Source: Chionoecetes opilio
Lineage: Eukaryota > Arthropoda > Malacostraca > Decapoda > Majidae
NCBI GenBank assembly: GCA_016584305.1
Contig: JACEEZ010021770.1
Coordinates: 103,898-167,897 of the forward strand
Direction of reading: 5' to 3'
Length of the DNA: 64,000 nucleotides
Shown here piece by piece: positions 22,758 through 37,364 of this stretch; position 1 is the first letter of the stretch; the number at the start of each line of letters is the position of its first letter. Position numbers and translations under genes: made by a program. Under the pieces are notes generated by a model. That model did not search any database. It was given only the letters and a program-made list of their open reading frames with translations, and was not told where the DNA came from.

Positions 22758-23714
22758 ATGATCTGAACAAAAAGAAAGATATACCTAGGTAATAAAACAC
22801 TAAGCTGGAATATTAAAGCTTGAAACAAAACAAAACAGCATAAAACGAAATTAGAAATTACAATGGTTATGTTTTACAAGGTTAAGAGAAAAGCCAAACA
22901 AATCTCTCCTATTCCTATATTCGTAGCTTTATGTTTGTTTGTTTTACAGATATGATTAGTACTGACCTATTGGGAGATGCACACACCTCTCACCGAACTG
23001 TCTCAATTGTAACTGACACAAACAAGTTGCCAATAGCTCTCGATGAGTCAAAATCGTAATCAGCTGGCAAGTTACAGAGCTCACAAGGGATTTTGCTTAT
23101 CTGGAGGGTAAGCTGTTGGAGAAAAAAACTTGACGTGCCCTGAAAAAAAACTGACTACAGATTTGGAATCAGCATGCCAATTTTAGTCTAAATAAGCTCA
23201 AAAATCTAACTCAACAATTTTTTTTTCTTCAAATTGTTCCCCAGTGTAATGAATGATGATAATAATGTCATGAATATTTATAATCGTTATCATCGTTATT
23301 AATGATGAAAATAATATCAATGATAATAACAATACTGATAATAATTATATAAATAAAAATGATAATAATAACAACACTAACAATAATAATGATAATAATA
23401 ATGATACTATTCCTATAACAATAATAATAAAAGTAACTAATAATAACTAAATCCGTAATAAAAAGAAAATATGTTTCAAGGTGTCGAGAAAAAGGGGAGT
23501 GCTTCCCAGTAAAGGATGGACTACGACTTAGATATGTTATTACGTGCTTGAATATTAATGATTTGCGCGAATGTAATGTACTTTAATGTAAATAACACTA
23601 GCATTTAACCTTCAAATTACACCGTAAAATTATAGAAAAAATAGTATTACGTTATACTTACGTAAAGTTAAGATGACGAGCAAGAGCTTTTATCATGCGT
23701 GTGTTGAGTGAATC
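22758..23714. repeat. Non-coding; AAT/GAT-rich tract at 23250-23460
   Basis: No gene seen. The interval 23250-23460 is a degenerate trinucleotide tract (AATAATGATAAT words). Confidence 0.6.
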
Positions 23715-24069
23715 ATTAGATGACACAAATCTATAAATTTTATATATCATTGTTTTTATTATTTTTAAATTAAAATAAAAAAATAAAAATTGGGGAAAAA
23801 AAAGGGGAAAAAAATTTTTGTTTTTTGGGTTGACTTGTTTTAAGAAATTTTTTGGGTTTGGAACCCAAAACTGATCTCATTTTTTTCTTATCACGTCATT
23901 TTTTGAACTGTAGGATTTTCGTTTTCTTAACAATATGAAAAAACTGTACATAACATAAAAGTTTCTTATTTATAAAAAGTTGCAAATTTAAAATACAAAG
24001 AAAAATGAAAAATAGGCATGAATAGAATTTTAAAATTTAACAAATTATCCCGGTTTTTAGAAAGGATGG

Positions 24070-25072
24070 CTAAATTGTGTGCAAAAATTTAAGGTAAAAT
24101 TTACGTTTTGTACTTTGTCTGGAGTGTTCAACTTTGGGGGCTATCGCGTTTGATGCTCCAACAAAAATCCCATCATTGCAAAACCCCTCTAAAACCCGGT
24201 AAGTTCTTTTTAACCTTTTAAAAATTGGTAAATCGTTTTTACCTTTCTCGTCGCCAAACACACCGGTTTTTCCCGGAAAGTTTTGGAAGATGGCTTGCAA
24301 AAAATGTACTTTAAAAACTCATTTGCAACCAAGCCTTTGTATCCCAAAGTTTCTGAACATTTCTGTGAATTCTTGCACGTGTATTTTCCCAAAAAGTTTT
24401 TTGACGACGTCTTTTAATGATACCAAGCTTCTTTCAAGGGCTCATAGTAAGTTTTAAAAGTTTTTATCTTGTACTGTCGTTTGTGACCTCAAAAACACCG
24501 GCCCTTTATTTTTTCAATTGAATCCAGAAATGCCAAAATGATGTACTTCAAAACAGTCGCCTCGTTTTTACAATGCTTTTACAAATTTTTTCATGAGACC
24601 TAGTTTTATTGCAGAGGTTGGGAATTTATTTTCTTCCTTTTTAACAATGGCTCATGTACAAAGTTGGATCTCCGTTTTTAAAAATCAATCTCGGGGGGGC
24701 CAATTCGTCGAAACCCCAAACCCTCAGCTCTGCTATCCCACATAAGAAAGCAGGGGTACTTTGTGTATCCCCGTTGTTGACCAAAAGAAGGACAAAACCC
24801 CTTTTTTAAAGGTCCACGATGTCCCCTTTGTTTTTTCATATTGCAAATAATAACTCTCTTTACATCCCTATTCTTCACGAAAAACAGACCGAAGCCCAAT
24901 GGGGACTGGGGGGCAAACAAAATTGCCATTTTTGAAACAACACTTCAAGCTCCCCTTTGAGCTATCATAAAAAATCGGGGCCCTTCTTTGATTGTAATTG
25001 AAAGCCCTAATTCCTTCGTAAAACCGGGAAATTTTTTGGAAAACACAAACCGCTGGCACTTGAAATATCAAA
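24070..25072 (-). pseudogene. Family-1 protein, copy 4 (degraded duplicate of copy 3)
   Basis: Minus-strand pieces correspond to copy 3: 'IFYDSSKGSLKCCFKNGN' (about 24950), 'QQRGYTKYPCFLMWDSRAE' (about 24750; compare CFLCLWDSRA in copy 1) and remnants of the C-terminal block near 24150-24400. The frame is destroyed by indels. The 'GYTKYPCFL.WDSRA' stretch is better preserved here than in copy 3 and supports the family assignment. Confidence 0.62.
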
Positions 25073-25129
25073 AGACTTTCCTGGTAAAAAAATTTGAAAA
25101 GTACTTAACCCCTTTTTCAAGATGTTTTT

Positions 25130-26760
<1,631 letters not shown>

Positions 26761-26945
26761 GACTTAGATTGTTTTACGTGTTTAAATTTTTAAGATTTGC
26801 GCGATGAAAATGTACTTTAATGTAAATAACCTAGCTTTAACTTCAATTACACCGAAAAATTATAGAAAAAATAGTATTACTTTTTAATTACGAAAGTTAA
26901 GAGACGAGCAAGAGCTTTATCATGCGTGTGTTGAGTAAATCATTT

Positions 26946-27473
26946 AGATCCAACTGCCAGGGCATCGTTACACGCCTATATTATGAATGGGAAATATGTC
27001 ATGTAACGATTCTAATTATGGCCATTGAAGTTCCCCTATGATCTGAAAAATAATCTCGAAAATGTAAAAACATTATATTTTCCCAATCGCTAAGGTGGTA
27101 CTTTTGGCAAAGGGGTAAAAAAGGGAAATTTGGTAGAATTTTGTAAGTTTTTTTGGAAGTGTTAATCTCAAATATAAAAGCCGGGGGCGAACCAAAAGCC
27201 GGGGGCGAGACAACGCCGGCCCTCGACTTCTTAGTGAGGTGGGGCGAAGGACCCCCCTGCCAGATTTCTTGTCCCGATTGACTGACGAGAGATGAGCGAG
27301 GGGGAGGGGGGTTTGGTAGGCGGGGGGAGGGGGTGGGCCAAATTGTCTGGCCCGGGTAGTCGCGGGGTCGGCAATGAAACCCTTTGGCCTGAAAAAAAAA
27401 AAATTTCTTTTTAAAGTTTTTTTTTAAATTCATCTACACCTATCACATTAAAAAAAAAAAAATAAAAACGAAA
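26946..27473. other. No gene recognised
   Basis: Mixed-quality sequence with a GC-rich patch (27180-27400). The minus-strand frame at 26999-27433 has no recognisable family. Confidence 0.35.
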
Positions 27474-28632
27474 TTTAATTTTTTTTTATATTATTATTAT
27501 TATTATTTTATTATAATATATATATATATTTTATAAAATTTTTTATAATAATATATATATTTTAATAATCATTTTAAATATTTTTATAATTTTTTAAATA
27601 TATATATAATATATATATATATTAATATAATATATATATAATTTATATATATATATATATATATATTTTATTATATATATATAATTATATTATATATATT
27701 ATATATATATATATTTTTTAATATATATATAATATTTTATATATTATATTTTTATATTTAATATATATATATTATATTATAAATATTATTATATTTATAT
27801 ATATATATTATATTATATATATATAATAATATAATTTATAATATTATCTATTATTTATCATATTTTTAATATATATTATATATAATATATATTATTATAT
27901 ATTATTTTAATTTATATAATATATATTATTATATAAATTTTAAAAACTTTATTTATTATTATATATATATATATATATTATATATATTTATATATAATAT
28001 TATTATATATTATATTATTTATATAATATATATTATATTTTATATATATATATTATTATTAATTTATATAAAATTATATATTTATTTATTAAATAATATA
28101 TATATTTATTATAATATATATATATTTTAATATTATTAATTAATTATATTATATATAAATTTATATTAAATTATTAATTTTATATAATATATATATATAT
28201 ATATTATTATATATTTTTATAATTATATATATATTTTATAATTTATATTATATATATATATTTTATATATAAATTTATTTATTATTTATTATTTAAAATT
28301 TTTTTATTTATATATTTTTAAAAATTTTATTTATTTTTATATATATAATATTTTTATTATTTTTAAAATTTTTTCCTATTTATTTTAATTATAATATATA
28401 TATATATTTTTTTTTTTTTAATATTAAATATAATTAATATATTATATTAAAATATATTTATTTTAATTATATATTTTAAATATAAGTTAAAATTTAATAT
28501 ATAATATTTATTAAAAATTTATATATATATATATATATAATTTATATTATAATATTATATATATATTTTTATTCTTTTTATTATTAAAATATTATATTTA
28601 TATAATATATTAATATTTATTAATTTTAAACC
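27474..28632. repeat. Near-pure A/T low-complexity block (about 1.16 kb)
   Basis: Essentially only A and T (TATATA, ATTATT, TTTTAT words). The true array may be a (TA)n or (TAT)n microsatellite distorted by base errors. Confidence 0.9.
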
Positions 28633-28980
28633 CCCACCCACACAACACCCGGGAAAATCCAGTTCGATTTCTTTTATTTATTTATTTGATTTTTTTATGA
28701 AATCTCATAAATGTTTGGGGGATGATAATTATCGTTTCCCCAAAGCTTTTTATGATGATTACATAAATAACTCAAAATAAATAAATAAAAAATTTTGCAC
28801 TGGGGCCAGCCTTATGATGAAAATAAAAAAAAATCACACACATATACACAACGCCTCAGACGCCTGAACGGGCTCGGGGGGTTGAGGTCAGGCACCAATC
28901 GCGTCCGGAGTTGACCCCCGGGCCCCGCTCTTTCCCCGGGGTTTTTTCCCTGAAAAATTTTACTGTCTCCCTTGAGTAAA

Positions 28981-29012
<32 letters not shown>

Positions 29013-29689
29013 TATATATATATATATATTATATAATATATAATATATTTTTTTTTTTGGGGTGGTGTGGTGTTGAGGCCCCGCCAAAAGCCCCAAAATC
29101 CCGCCCAAAAAATTCCCAAAGATCGGTAATAATGACCCAACTCGCACGGGGAGGGTGAAACTGGCGATCGCGAGCAGACTCGCTGGGAAAGCCAGGGTGA
29201 AACCGGGAAGTGGCGGTTTTAATAGAGGTATCCCCCCTTAAAGAGGAGGGACCCCCGGGGCATTCGGGGGGCCCCCGTGAATGAGTATATCTAAAAAAAA
29301 AAAAATTAGATGTAAAAAAAATATGTATAAAAAACATTACGTATAAAAAACCTGAATACTGAAGGCCCCATAACTCGACTTCGATTTGGGTAGTAAATTT
29401 GGCGACTTGTTGGGCCCTTTTATATTAGCAATCAATAAATTCTTTTGGGGGCATACGCCGGGGGGCGCGTCCCCTCCCCCACCCTACACTCCACTTCTGG
29501 GGGCACCAGGGCGAGTCCCCTGCAGGCTCCTTTCCATACCAATCATCTCGCAAGAACTCAACTTGCCCACCACAACCTTGTGGGCCCCCCTTTTGGCCTC
29601 CTCCACGGGGATTGTCTTTTTACAGATACAACCCGAGGGGAAGGATCGGTTTCAGGTAGGTGCCACCAAATAAAAAAAAGGTACAACTT
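28633..29689. other. No gene recognised; (TA)n at 28980-29050
   Basis: Low-quality sequence. The small frames at 28812-29337 and 29386-29699 overlap on opposite strands and show no motif I recognise. Confidence 0.35.
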
Positions 29690-30195
29690 TGCCCTTTAAG
29701 GGTGCAAATATGTCAACATTTTGAACCTTTAAGCAAAATTGCACTTAACATAGGGTGCAGCTTTTGCACCTTTTGGTAGGGGCAAAATTTTACCTTTAAA
29801 GGGGCAAATATGCACCTTTTGAGGGGCAATTTTTACAAAATATCTACCTTTTAAAGGGGCAAATTTTCACCCCTTATGGGTGCAAAACCTGCACTTTAGA
29901 GGTGCAAAACTGCCCCTTTTTGGGGTTTTTTTTTTTGGTCAAAAAAATGCCCTTTTTTGGGGGCAAAAAATGCTCTTTAGAGGTGCAAATTTTGCACCCT
30001 TTTGGGGGCAAAAAGCCCTTTTGGGTGCAAAAATTTCACCCTTTTGAGGGGCAAATGAACTTTGCACCTTATGATGCAATTAGACCTTTAAAGGGGGCTT
30101 ATTTTGCCCCCTCAAGGGGCAAAAAGGGTGTCACAATTTTTCACCCTTGGGGTGCAAAGTTGCACCCTTACGCTAGGGTGCAAATCGTGCCAGGT
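29690..30195. repeat. Palindromic TGCACC minisatellite
   Basis: About 20 tandem units of roughly 23-30 bp built around 'ttgcacctttaaaggggcaaa', each unit partly self-complementary (GGTGCAAA / TTTGCACC). Variation between units is mostly homopolymer length. A remnant recurs at 32272-32400. Frames through it are not genes. Confidence 0.8.
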
Positions 30196-30863
30196 AAGTA
30201 AGCTTGCCCGACCAGATGCCGTTCTTATGCCGCCAAAGCTAACACCACGCAAGGGAAAAATTTTTTATATGGTAAAACTTTCCTGAAAACAAGATGTATA
30301 TATGGTATATATATACTAGACTGTATAATAATCATAAGTATTTTTTCCGCTTTATACCGCACGGTTGTCTATCTTATAACTCCATAATTTTTTTTCATAA
30401 ATCATCAGACATAGACAAATACGTACTTATCTCTATCACTTTTCCATTCAAATAATATGAGCGACATTAGTTTTGCCCTAAAAAAGGAGTACAATCACTT
30501 TTCTTCCCCCTTTTACTGTGAAACACATCATCAAAATTGTCTTGTTTTAAAGTAAATCCAATCAAAATTTAGTGCATCATAAAGTTAGTTTTTTCTCACG
30601 CTCAGTTTTTGAGAAATAATATTTCTATACCATGCAATACATTTTTTATAAAAAGGATAACACAAAAAATAATAATAATAATAATGTCGGTTATTATGAT
30701 AAAAATATTTAAAAATAATGGGGGGGCCCTCAGGTCTTCGTGATAGTGATTATATATATATAATATATATATAAATTTTATATATATATATATTTTTATA
30801 TTTTATATATATATATATATTATATATATTTATATAATTTATATAATATTAAAGATTAATCTA
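30196..30863. other. AT-rich non-coding
   Basis: No gene seen. A TA-rich tract at 30750-30850 precedes the Helitron-like element. Confidence 0.5.
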
Positions 30864-31504
30864 TCTATAATAATAAAGCGAAAGTTGGTGTGTGTCTGGG
30901 CGGTGGTGTGTGTGTGTTGTGGTATAGGTTCCCCCCCCCTGGCGGGAAACCCATCATTATGGGCCCTTTTTTTAACCGGGTCGAGCATGGGGAAAGGGTT
31001 TTTAAACCTACTTAGAGATATCCGATCACTTTTTTTTTTTTTTTTTTTTCAGCCTATTAGCGAAATTGTAAAAAAAATGGGTTGCGGAATTGAGGAACCT
31101 TGATGTAGGGTGATGGGGGAAAAGGGTGGAAAAGGGTGGGGTTATGGGTAATGGGTGTGGGGTGATGGGGGGGAGTGAAGGGTGGGGGGGGATGGGTGAG
31201 GGAATAGGTTTTGGGGGGGATGGGTAAAGGGTGAGTGAAAGGGTGTGTGGGGGATGGGTAATGGGGGATGAATGGGGGGGGGGTGATGGGAATGGGGGAG
31301 TGAATGGGGGGGGGGTGATGGGGAATGGGTGAGTGAAATGGGTTGGGGTGATGTGATTTCGGAAAATTAGAAGGGCTATTTGGGGGTCCCGTGTTTTGGG
31401 GGCCCGCGGCCCCAAACACAGGTGGTGGTGGGCCCCCGGGGCCCCCCAATGCCCTCCGCGGGGCTAGCCCAAAAAATCCGCCCCGGGGGGCGGTTTTGGG
31501 GGAG
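30864..31504 (+). mobile_element. Helitron-like non-autonomous element (full-length layout, poor sequence)
   Basis: It starts with 'tctataataataaagcgaaa', preceded by A, then a GT tract, 'ggtataggttcc', the poly-T/'cagcctattagcg' segment, the minisatellite (31100-31350, read as GGGTGATGGG on this strand), 'gaagggctatttgggggtcc', two GGGCC hairpins and the terminal hairpin 'ccgccccggggggcgg'. The expected CTAG end reads GGGAG, probably a base error. Same layout as 42990-44138. Confidence 0.75.
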
Positions 31505-32271
31505 TATTATATAAAAACAATAATAAAACTTTTATTATAAAAAAAAGAAAAACAATAAAGATAATGATATGAAATAACATAAAAATATAGTAATAAAATA
31601 ATAAAATAATAATAAAATATAATAATATAAAGAAAAGTCAGTAATAATAATTGGGATAATTATTAAAGATAACTGTTTATATTATTATAATATTGATAAA
31701 TTTTTATTTGTTATAGTCGGGGAAAAAGCTCTTATTTTTATTATCAAAAAATATATTTTTACCACTCAATTTTTTTATTATTTTTTTTGCCATCATTTTC
31801 CCTGTTTTTATTGAATAATATTATTAGTGTTTTAATTTTATTATTATTAGGTTTTTTATTACCCAAACATTATTTTTATTTTAGTTTTTAATAAATATTT
31901 TATTGTTTCAATCACTTAGGATACGACAATTACAATAATAATATTTTTTTTCATTAATATCAAAATTATACCTATATATTTATAAAGATAAAAATAGAAC
32001 AAAAAATATAAATTTATGATAATGATTAAAAAAAATTTATAGAAATGTTGTAATAATAACAATAAAAATGATAATTTCAAATTATAATGATAAAAAAAAA
32101 AATGTCATGATATAAATATTAATGATAATTATAATGATATTGATAAATAGGATAAAAGAAAAACAAAAAATATATAGTAAAGTAATAAAAATAAAAATGT
32201 GATAAAAGAGAAAAAAATTAAAAATATTTCCCTGGCCCTCCGCCTTGTATAAATATCAAGAAAAATCAAAT
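31505..32271. other. A/T-rich non-coding (AATAATAA words)
   Basis: Degenerate AAT/ATA-rich sequence; nothing coding seen. Confidence 0.55.
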
Positions 32272-32400
32272 TTTGCACCCTTTTAAAGTTTGCACCGAAA
32301 GTCCTTTAGAGGTGAAAATTGCACCTTCCGCCCGGCAAGCGGGGTTTTTGCACCCTAAAAAGTCAAAATTTTCACCTTTTCCCGCCCATTTTTCTTAGTG
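32272..32400. repeat. Remnant of TGCACC minisatellite
   Basis: Three to four degenerate units with 'tttgcaccc' and 'aaagtttgcaccg', as at 29690-30195. Confidence 0.6.
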
Positions 32401-32404
32401 TGCA

Positions 32405-33450
32405 ATATAGCCGAAGTTGGCGCTGACGGGCTATGCAGTAATGGCCCCGATTTGTCTCACGGGCAACGCGGGGTTTACACTATCATCCAGCGATACCCCA
32501 TGATTCTGCGAAGAACTTATTACCAAGGCATCGATTCGTCTCTTCAAATCGCTATTTAGTGTCCTGCTCACAACCATAGCGTAACAGGGATCATAACGAC
32601 TTGAAGATCCGGTCTTTGTCCTCCTGACATGTTCGACAAAGCCAAAAATCCTGAGAGCGAGTCATAACACCGTGGTTATGCCAATCCTCGTAAGACTTCT
32701 TGACCCCCCGTATTATGGGCGCGCTATCAAAGGGATGTAAACTTTTCCAAGATCTCAATGTCCCGCTGCACGCATGAACAAATTTACTGTTTCCAGTAAC
32801 CTCCAAAACCTGACCTTGGGCTTAAGCCAGGAGACCTCAAGTCCCCAAAGGTTTGCCTCCTCGGCAGCACTCGAGAGCCATCACCAGGGCCTCCAGCGAC
32901 TCAGCAAAAATTTCGCATCATCGGGGAAAAACAGATCAAAGATCTTGGTGTTTCCGAGGGGTCTCCAAATTCTTTGATCTACCTTTTCCCAAAACCATCT
33001 ATACAAATGTTGAAAAAGTGATGGGGCAAGAACCAAACCCCCTTTCCTCCTCCTGTATTTACAGGGAAAAAACTGGATACCCTGCCCACACTTCACAGCC
33101 CCTCTCAGTCCCGAATACAGACCAGTCTCAAACCCAAAATCCTTCGGAATCCCGCGAATCGCAGTAGATCCCAAGTGGCTCAGATGCACTGAGTCAAAAC
33201 GCCTTTGGAAACAAAATGGCTGCAAAGGGCCCCCTTTGAAAATCACTCGGCGTTCCACCAGGGCCGAACCTAGGTAGGGGCCTTTTTTGGGTTTACCAGG
33301 CGTGAACCCAGATTGCGAGGTCTCGGGCTTCAGCGTACTGCGGATCCGTGTCAGCAATAGATGGGCAACACCTTGCCTGGGACGCTGGGAAAAAATTTTT
33401 GGGTTTTTAAAAAAACCCCCCCCCCGGGGAATTTTGTTGCCCCCCAATCC
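32405..33450 (-). pseudogene. RTE-like LINE fragment, reverse transcriptase and C-terminal part
   Basis: Minus-strand pieces: 'TLKPETSQSGFTPGK' (fingers/palm entry), 'FDSVHLSHLGSTAIRGIP' (the AFDSV motif), 'GLYSGLRGAVKCGQGI', 'LVLAPSLFQHLY' (equivalent of RQGCVLAPSLF), 'TKIFDLFFPDDAKFLL' (the catalytic YADD/FADD box, here FPDD), then 'EVTGNSKFVHACSG' and a C-terminal 'DRIFKSL'. This is an RTE-type LINE reverse transcriptase, which copies element RNA at the nick site. The DD pair is visible but the sequence is poor and frameshifted. The N-terminal endonuclease was not found. Confidence 0.72.
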
Positions 33451-34132
33451 GAAAAGTTTCCTATGGGTGTGGTAGTAATGAGTGGTGAGGTATGAGTGTG
33501 GGAGTAATGAGTGGTGAAGGGGGTGGTAGAATGATGGTGAGGTATGGGCAAGGGGGGCATAAAAAAATTAAATTTATTTAATCTAAATATAAATACATGG
33601 GAGAAAGTATATAAATACCAAAATTAAATACATTTTAAGAATGTATTTAAATACCTTTTGTAAATAATTTAAAATACACAACATTTTAACATGTTTTCAG
33701 AATTTTTGTTAACAATATAAAATGCTTGATAAATGAAAAATGGAAAATTTTCTTTTGTATTTTAATAATTGTTTAATTAACTTGAGAGTTGAGGTTTTAA
33801 TGAATTATTGAGTATGAACTAAAAAAAAGTATCTACTTTTTTATTATGAATTTTTAAAATAAAATGTATTTAAATACTCATTAACGTTTAAAATATGTAT
33901 TAATAGTGAAAACCAAGTATTTTAAAACAGTTATAAATACAAAAATGTTTTTAAATAAAAAGTATTTAAATACTGCCAGTTCTGGGTATAGGTTGGTAGT
34001 AATGAGTGGTGGGGTATGGGTGTGATAATTTATATTTTTTAGGGCCGCAACTGGGGGGTTTATTGCGCCCTTCATAAAAACACGAAAAGTAAAATAAAAA
34101 AAACAAAATTTAAGATAAAAAAAAATTTTTTT
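33451..34132. repeat. Minor repeats: TAATGAGTGGTG array and TATTTAAATAC-rich stretch
   Basis: The interval 33465-33560 repeats 'gtaatgagtggtg' with a few bases between copies, and a remnant lies at 33995-34020. Between them 33590-33975 is rich in the palindrome GTATTTAAATAC and related words, resembling a MITE of unknown type. No gene. Confidence 0.45.
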
Positions 34133-36330
34133 TTAAAATAACAAAATACAGAAAAAACAATAGTACTTAAAAAAACAATAATAAGTGAATATTAAAACCC
34201 TCATAACTTTTTGAGAAGGCCACCCTCTCAAAAAAGGTATGGACTTCGTTCCCGGGAAAAACACCTCCCCCCCCAAATGCCAGGGAAGGGGTAGGCCCGT
34301 CCCCCCAAACCCCGGGGAAAAAATTGTCCGTAGGTCCCCAAGACTAGGACACTCGACCAGAAAGTGCCGCACAGTTAAGGGGCCCAAAACAATCATAAAC
34401 AGTAAGGAGGGTGGCCCCCCCTCCATGAGGAACCCATGTGTATATAGTGTGGACAATACGCAATCGACCCAAAGGCAGTTCCCTTTCCCCGGGAGAGACC
34501 GCAGTAGCTCCAGTCCTGATATTTTGGGGGGTGGTGGTAGTTTATTTGGCCTATGTAATCCAACGTTCCTCCAAGGGTGTGAACTGATCTATGGATTCCC
34601 GAGCGTAGGTCCGTAGCCGGACTGCAAAATGTGATAGAGCGGTCTTCTAGCTGCGCTTTTCCCAAAGGCATAAAGCTTCCCATTACCGGTAACACCTACA
34701 TGTGCGTTACCCAAAAAAAAGCTGACCGTCCGGCCTCCCCCTTTTGAGCAGAAAAAAGCCATTCCGGGGATGGCTTTGACCGCGGAAATGGGGAGAATTA
34801 AATTAATAGTGACTGAAGAGCATACAAGAATCACAAAAAAATTGTAAAGAGACATCCGGAAGAGTAAAAAACCCAAATAGAGATATAAAAGACTTTTTTT
34901 CGCCGTAAAAAAACAGAGAAACACTTGGAATGGGGGACCCTTTTTTAAATGATGGAATAAAACACTTTCCCAACCCTTTTTCGTCTTTTTGGAAACCCCA
35001 TCAGTAAAGACAGGGACAGAACCCTGATTGTGCAATAGGGGTTCTAAAAATTGGGCACGCCACCCTGAGGGGTAAAGACCCTTTTGAGAGCGGAGGTTTT
35101 TGCAGGACACTTCTGGGAAGCCATGGACCGACTCTCGTAGGTCTTGCGGGCAGATCCGAAAAGCGGGGAAGGTAGATTCCATAATATTTTTAATGGGAAA
35201 CCCAAGGGGCTTTGGTAAGTTTCTTCGTCATGGAAAAATTTGCGAACCTAAAACAAGAACAGCACGGCAAGTTTTGAGTCAGGGGGCGTTGAGGCGTACC
35301 AACCCCTTAACAGGGGGCTGGCGTGGAAGATCTAATGGGGGGCCCCCAGATCACCAATAGACTTGGGATGGGAGATGGCCCTAAACCCCGGTTGCCAGAG
35401 GGACACCAGCATGGTGTAAAAACCGAATCCAGCATCCGCACCGAGTGGGTGTGGCAGAGGAGTACATTCACATCCATATTTAAACTAAAGGATAAAATGA
35501 GCGAGTAGAATAGGAGTGTAGCGCGATCAGCTCCCCAGCGGTGTGCGAGAACTTTTAGTAGATCCCTGGGGTTTGAAGACGTCAGTTTAGAGCAGAAGGT
35601 GAGGTACCAAGTCGTTATTGTCAAAAATGAGTCCCAAAAACCGGGTCTCTTTCCCCACATGGTATTCTCTTATGTAAAGATACAGGGCTGGGTCGGGATG
35701 AATCCCACGGGTTTTTGCAAAAATGAACCGCTACAGTTTCCCGGAGAAAAAACCCGGAAGCCACGATTCGTCGACATTCACAAAAATTTTTTTATGAAGT
35801 TGAAGCTTCTCTGCAAAATGACATCCTGGAAGCGAAAAAAGTTTTAAATCTCCCGACAAGTTTCAACAATCCCCTTTGGCAGTACATCAACATACCATTG
35901 ATGGCCACAGCGAACAGGCTACATCAAAACGCTCCTTGGGGGATGCCACGGAAGCGGGTGTTCAAAGACAGTTTTGCCAACTCGAACTCTAAGAACCCGG
36001 GTTTGGCTAGGAAACTCTGGGGGAACACAGGCAAACGACCTCTTATCCAAACTCATACAGAGATTTCAAAAATACCGGCTCCAAGCGTGCCCTAAGCCCT
36101 TTTTAAGGTCGAAAAAAAAATGATCACATGGGGTTGTCGAGGGCAAAAGCCCCGCATAGGATGACTCTAAGGAAAAAGCGCTTCCGTAGTGGAGTGATGC
36201 TTACGGAAACCACACGAGAACGGGAGAAAAATTTTCCGTTCAAAAACCCTATAAGTGACTATTTACCATTTTTTTTAATAACTTTCACACACGAAGTAGG
36301 GATATGGGGCGGAAATCGTCGTAGTAGGGC
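34133..36330 (-). pseudogene. I/Jockey-like LINE fragment with RT end and RNase H domain
   Basis: From high to low coordinates on the minus strand: 'GVPQGSVL'-like and 'LERSFR'-like remnants (about 36050-35890), 'LLKVLAHRWGADRATLL' and 'RMLDSVF' (35600-35400, thumb region), an RNase H-like domain beginning 'PVFTDGVSKKTKKG' (about 35010) and ending 'VSFFLGNAHVGVTGN' (34720), and a C-terminal zinc-knuckle-like 'LTVRHFLVECPSLGDLR' (34360). RNase H next to RT indicates the I-type LINE group. Sequence is poor and frameshifted; the 5' half is absent. This LINE differs from both the RTE-like fragment and the one at 41829. Confidence 0.7.
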
Positions 36331-36468
36331 CTTCCCCGGTTAGGGATGGGATCACCACCGCCCCACCCAGCTATTTGGGAAGGTTCCTTCAATCTAATCT
36401 ATTTAATGCTCAACAAGAAACTAGGCCTCACTCTTTGTTTACAGAGGCATCGCATATGGGATCGTGGA

Positions 36469-36595
36469 TAAACATTTTACAAGCCTATTGACTCTAGACC
36501 TTGCCCCCATTCGTGGGGTAAACATTTTACAAGCCTTTTGCCTCTAGACCTTGCCCCCTTTTGTGGAGGGGAAACATTTTACAAGCCTATATGAC
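36469..36595. repeat. About 51-bp tandem repeat, 2.4 copies
   Basis: Unit 'aaacattttacaagcctatt' followed by 'gactctagaccttgccccc' and a GTGG-containing tail. Starts at 36470, 36520 and 36572. Confidence 0.75.
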
Positions 36596-36849
36596 AGATT
36601 CACCAATCTATTTAGTACCAAAGAATGAATTCGGCTGAAATAGGTGTCCTGAAATAGGAAATAGGATGAAATTCGCTCGCTTGGACAATAATCCTTCAAT
36701 AGTAAGAAAAATTCTTGTAAATAATTGTAATAAGCCTTTGATATTAGAAAAGAAATGGCAGGTACGACAGCTCGACGGCTACTAATGCGCATCAAGTTGT
36801 AGAAATGCCCCATTTGAAACGCTAGATTTGCCCCGAGCATGGGCCTCGT

Positions 36850-37010
36850 TTGGGTGGGGGACAAACTCTTCCGTAGAAGACAGTTCCATAAACCCTTTGC
36901 TCTTCCTTTTCATCTATTCCAAGTGGAACTGTCGCCGAAACTTTCCGCGTCGGCGAGGGTTCCACTGTCGGCGACAGTTCCTATCGGCGAAAGTTCCATA
37001 AACCTCGGAG
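36850..37010. repeat. Short inverted repeats around GTTCCACTGTCGGCGACAGTTCC
   Basis: The words 'ggaactgtcgccgaaa', 'gttccactgtcggcgacag' and 'cggcgaaagttccataaac' occur in alternating orientation and could form stems. Function unknown. No gene in this stretch. Confidence 0.5.
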
Positions 37011-37055
37011 ACAGAGGGTGGTGTTGCTGAGACAGGTGAGTGTCCACACTATAAA

Positions 37056-37364
37056 GCCACGCCGCGCGTCACCAGTTGCTGTTGAGCTGCAGAAGGTGAA
37101 CATGGATGACGTCAGCAGCAATCCAAGATACCATTTTGTAAGAAGAAAGAGAAAGTCAAGAAATATAAGGATTCTTTATTTAAGAGTTCTTAAACTTCTT
37201 TGGTCATTGGATTCAAACTTGCACTTCTCACAAGCTTATTCTTGTAGTCCTTGTTCCTCACTTGCCATAGACACGGATTTTGCTTGAGGAGATCAATTAA
37301 GTGAAGTGTGCTGACCATGTCCAGTCAGTTTTGATGGGCGTCAGCCATGGCGATTGTGCGGAGA
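37056..37364 (+). repeat. Left arm of split inverted repeat (two conserved blocks)
   Basis: Blocks 37056-37138 and 37291-37364 are the reverse complement of 38840-38922 and 38709-38787. The first block holds 'gaaggtgaacatggatgacg' and a CRE-like TGACGTCA at 37109-37116. The second holds 'catgtccagtcagttttgat'. The material between the blocks differs between arms. Could be TIRs of a transposon or arms of an inverted duplication. Confidence 0.65.

Larger units (their letters stand above)
20780..23714. repeat. Second direct duplication, unit A (clean)
   Basis: Sequence from 'ttttgttgagttaggtctga' to 'catgcgtgtgttgagtgaat' is repeated at 23818-26945 in the same orientation. It contains a minus-strand family-1 gene and AT/ATA-rich flank. 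Confidence 0.88.
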
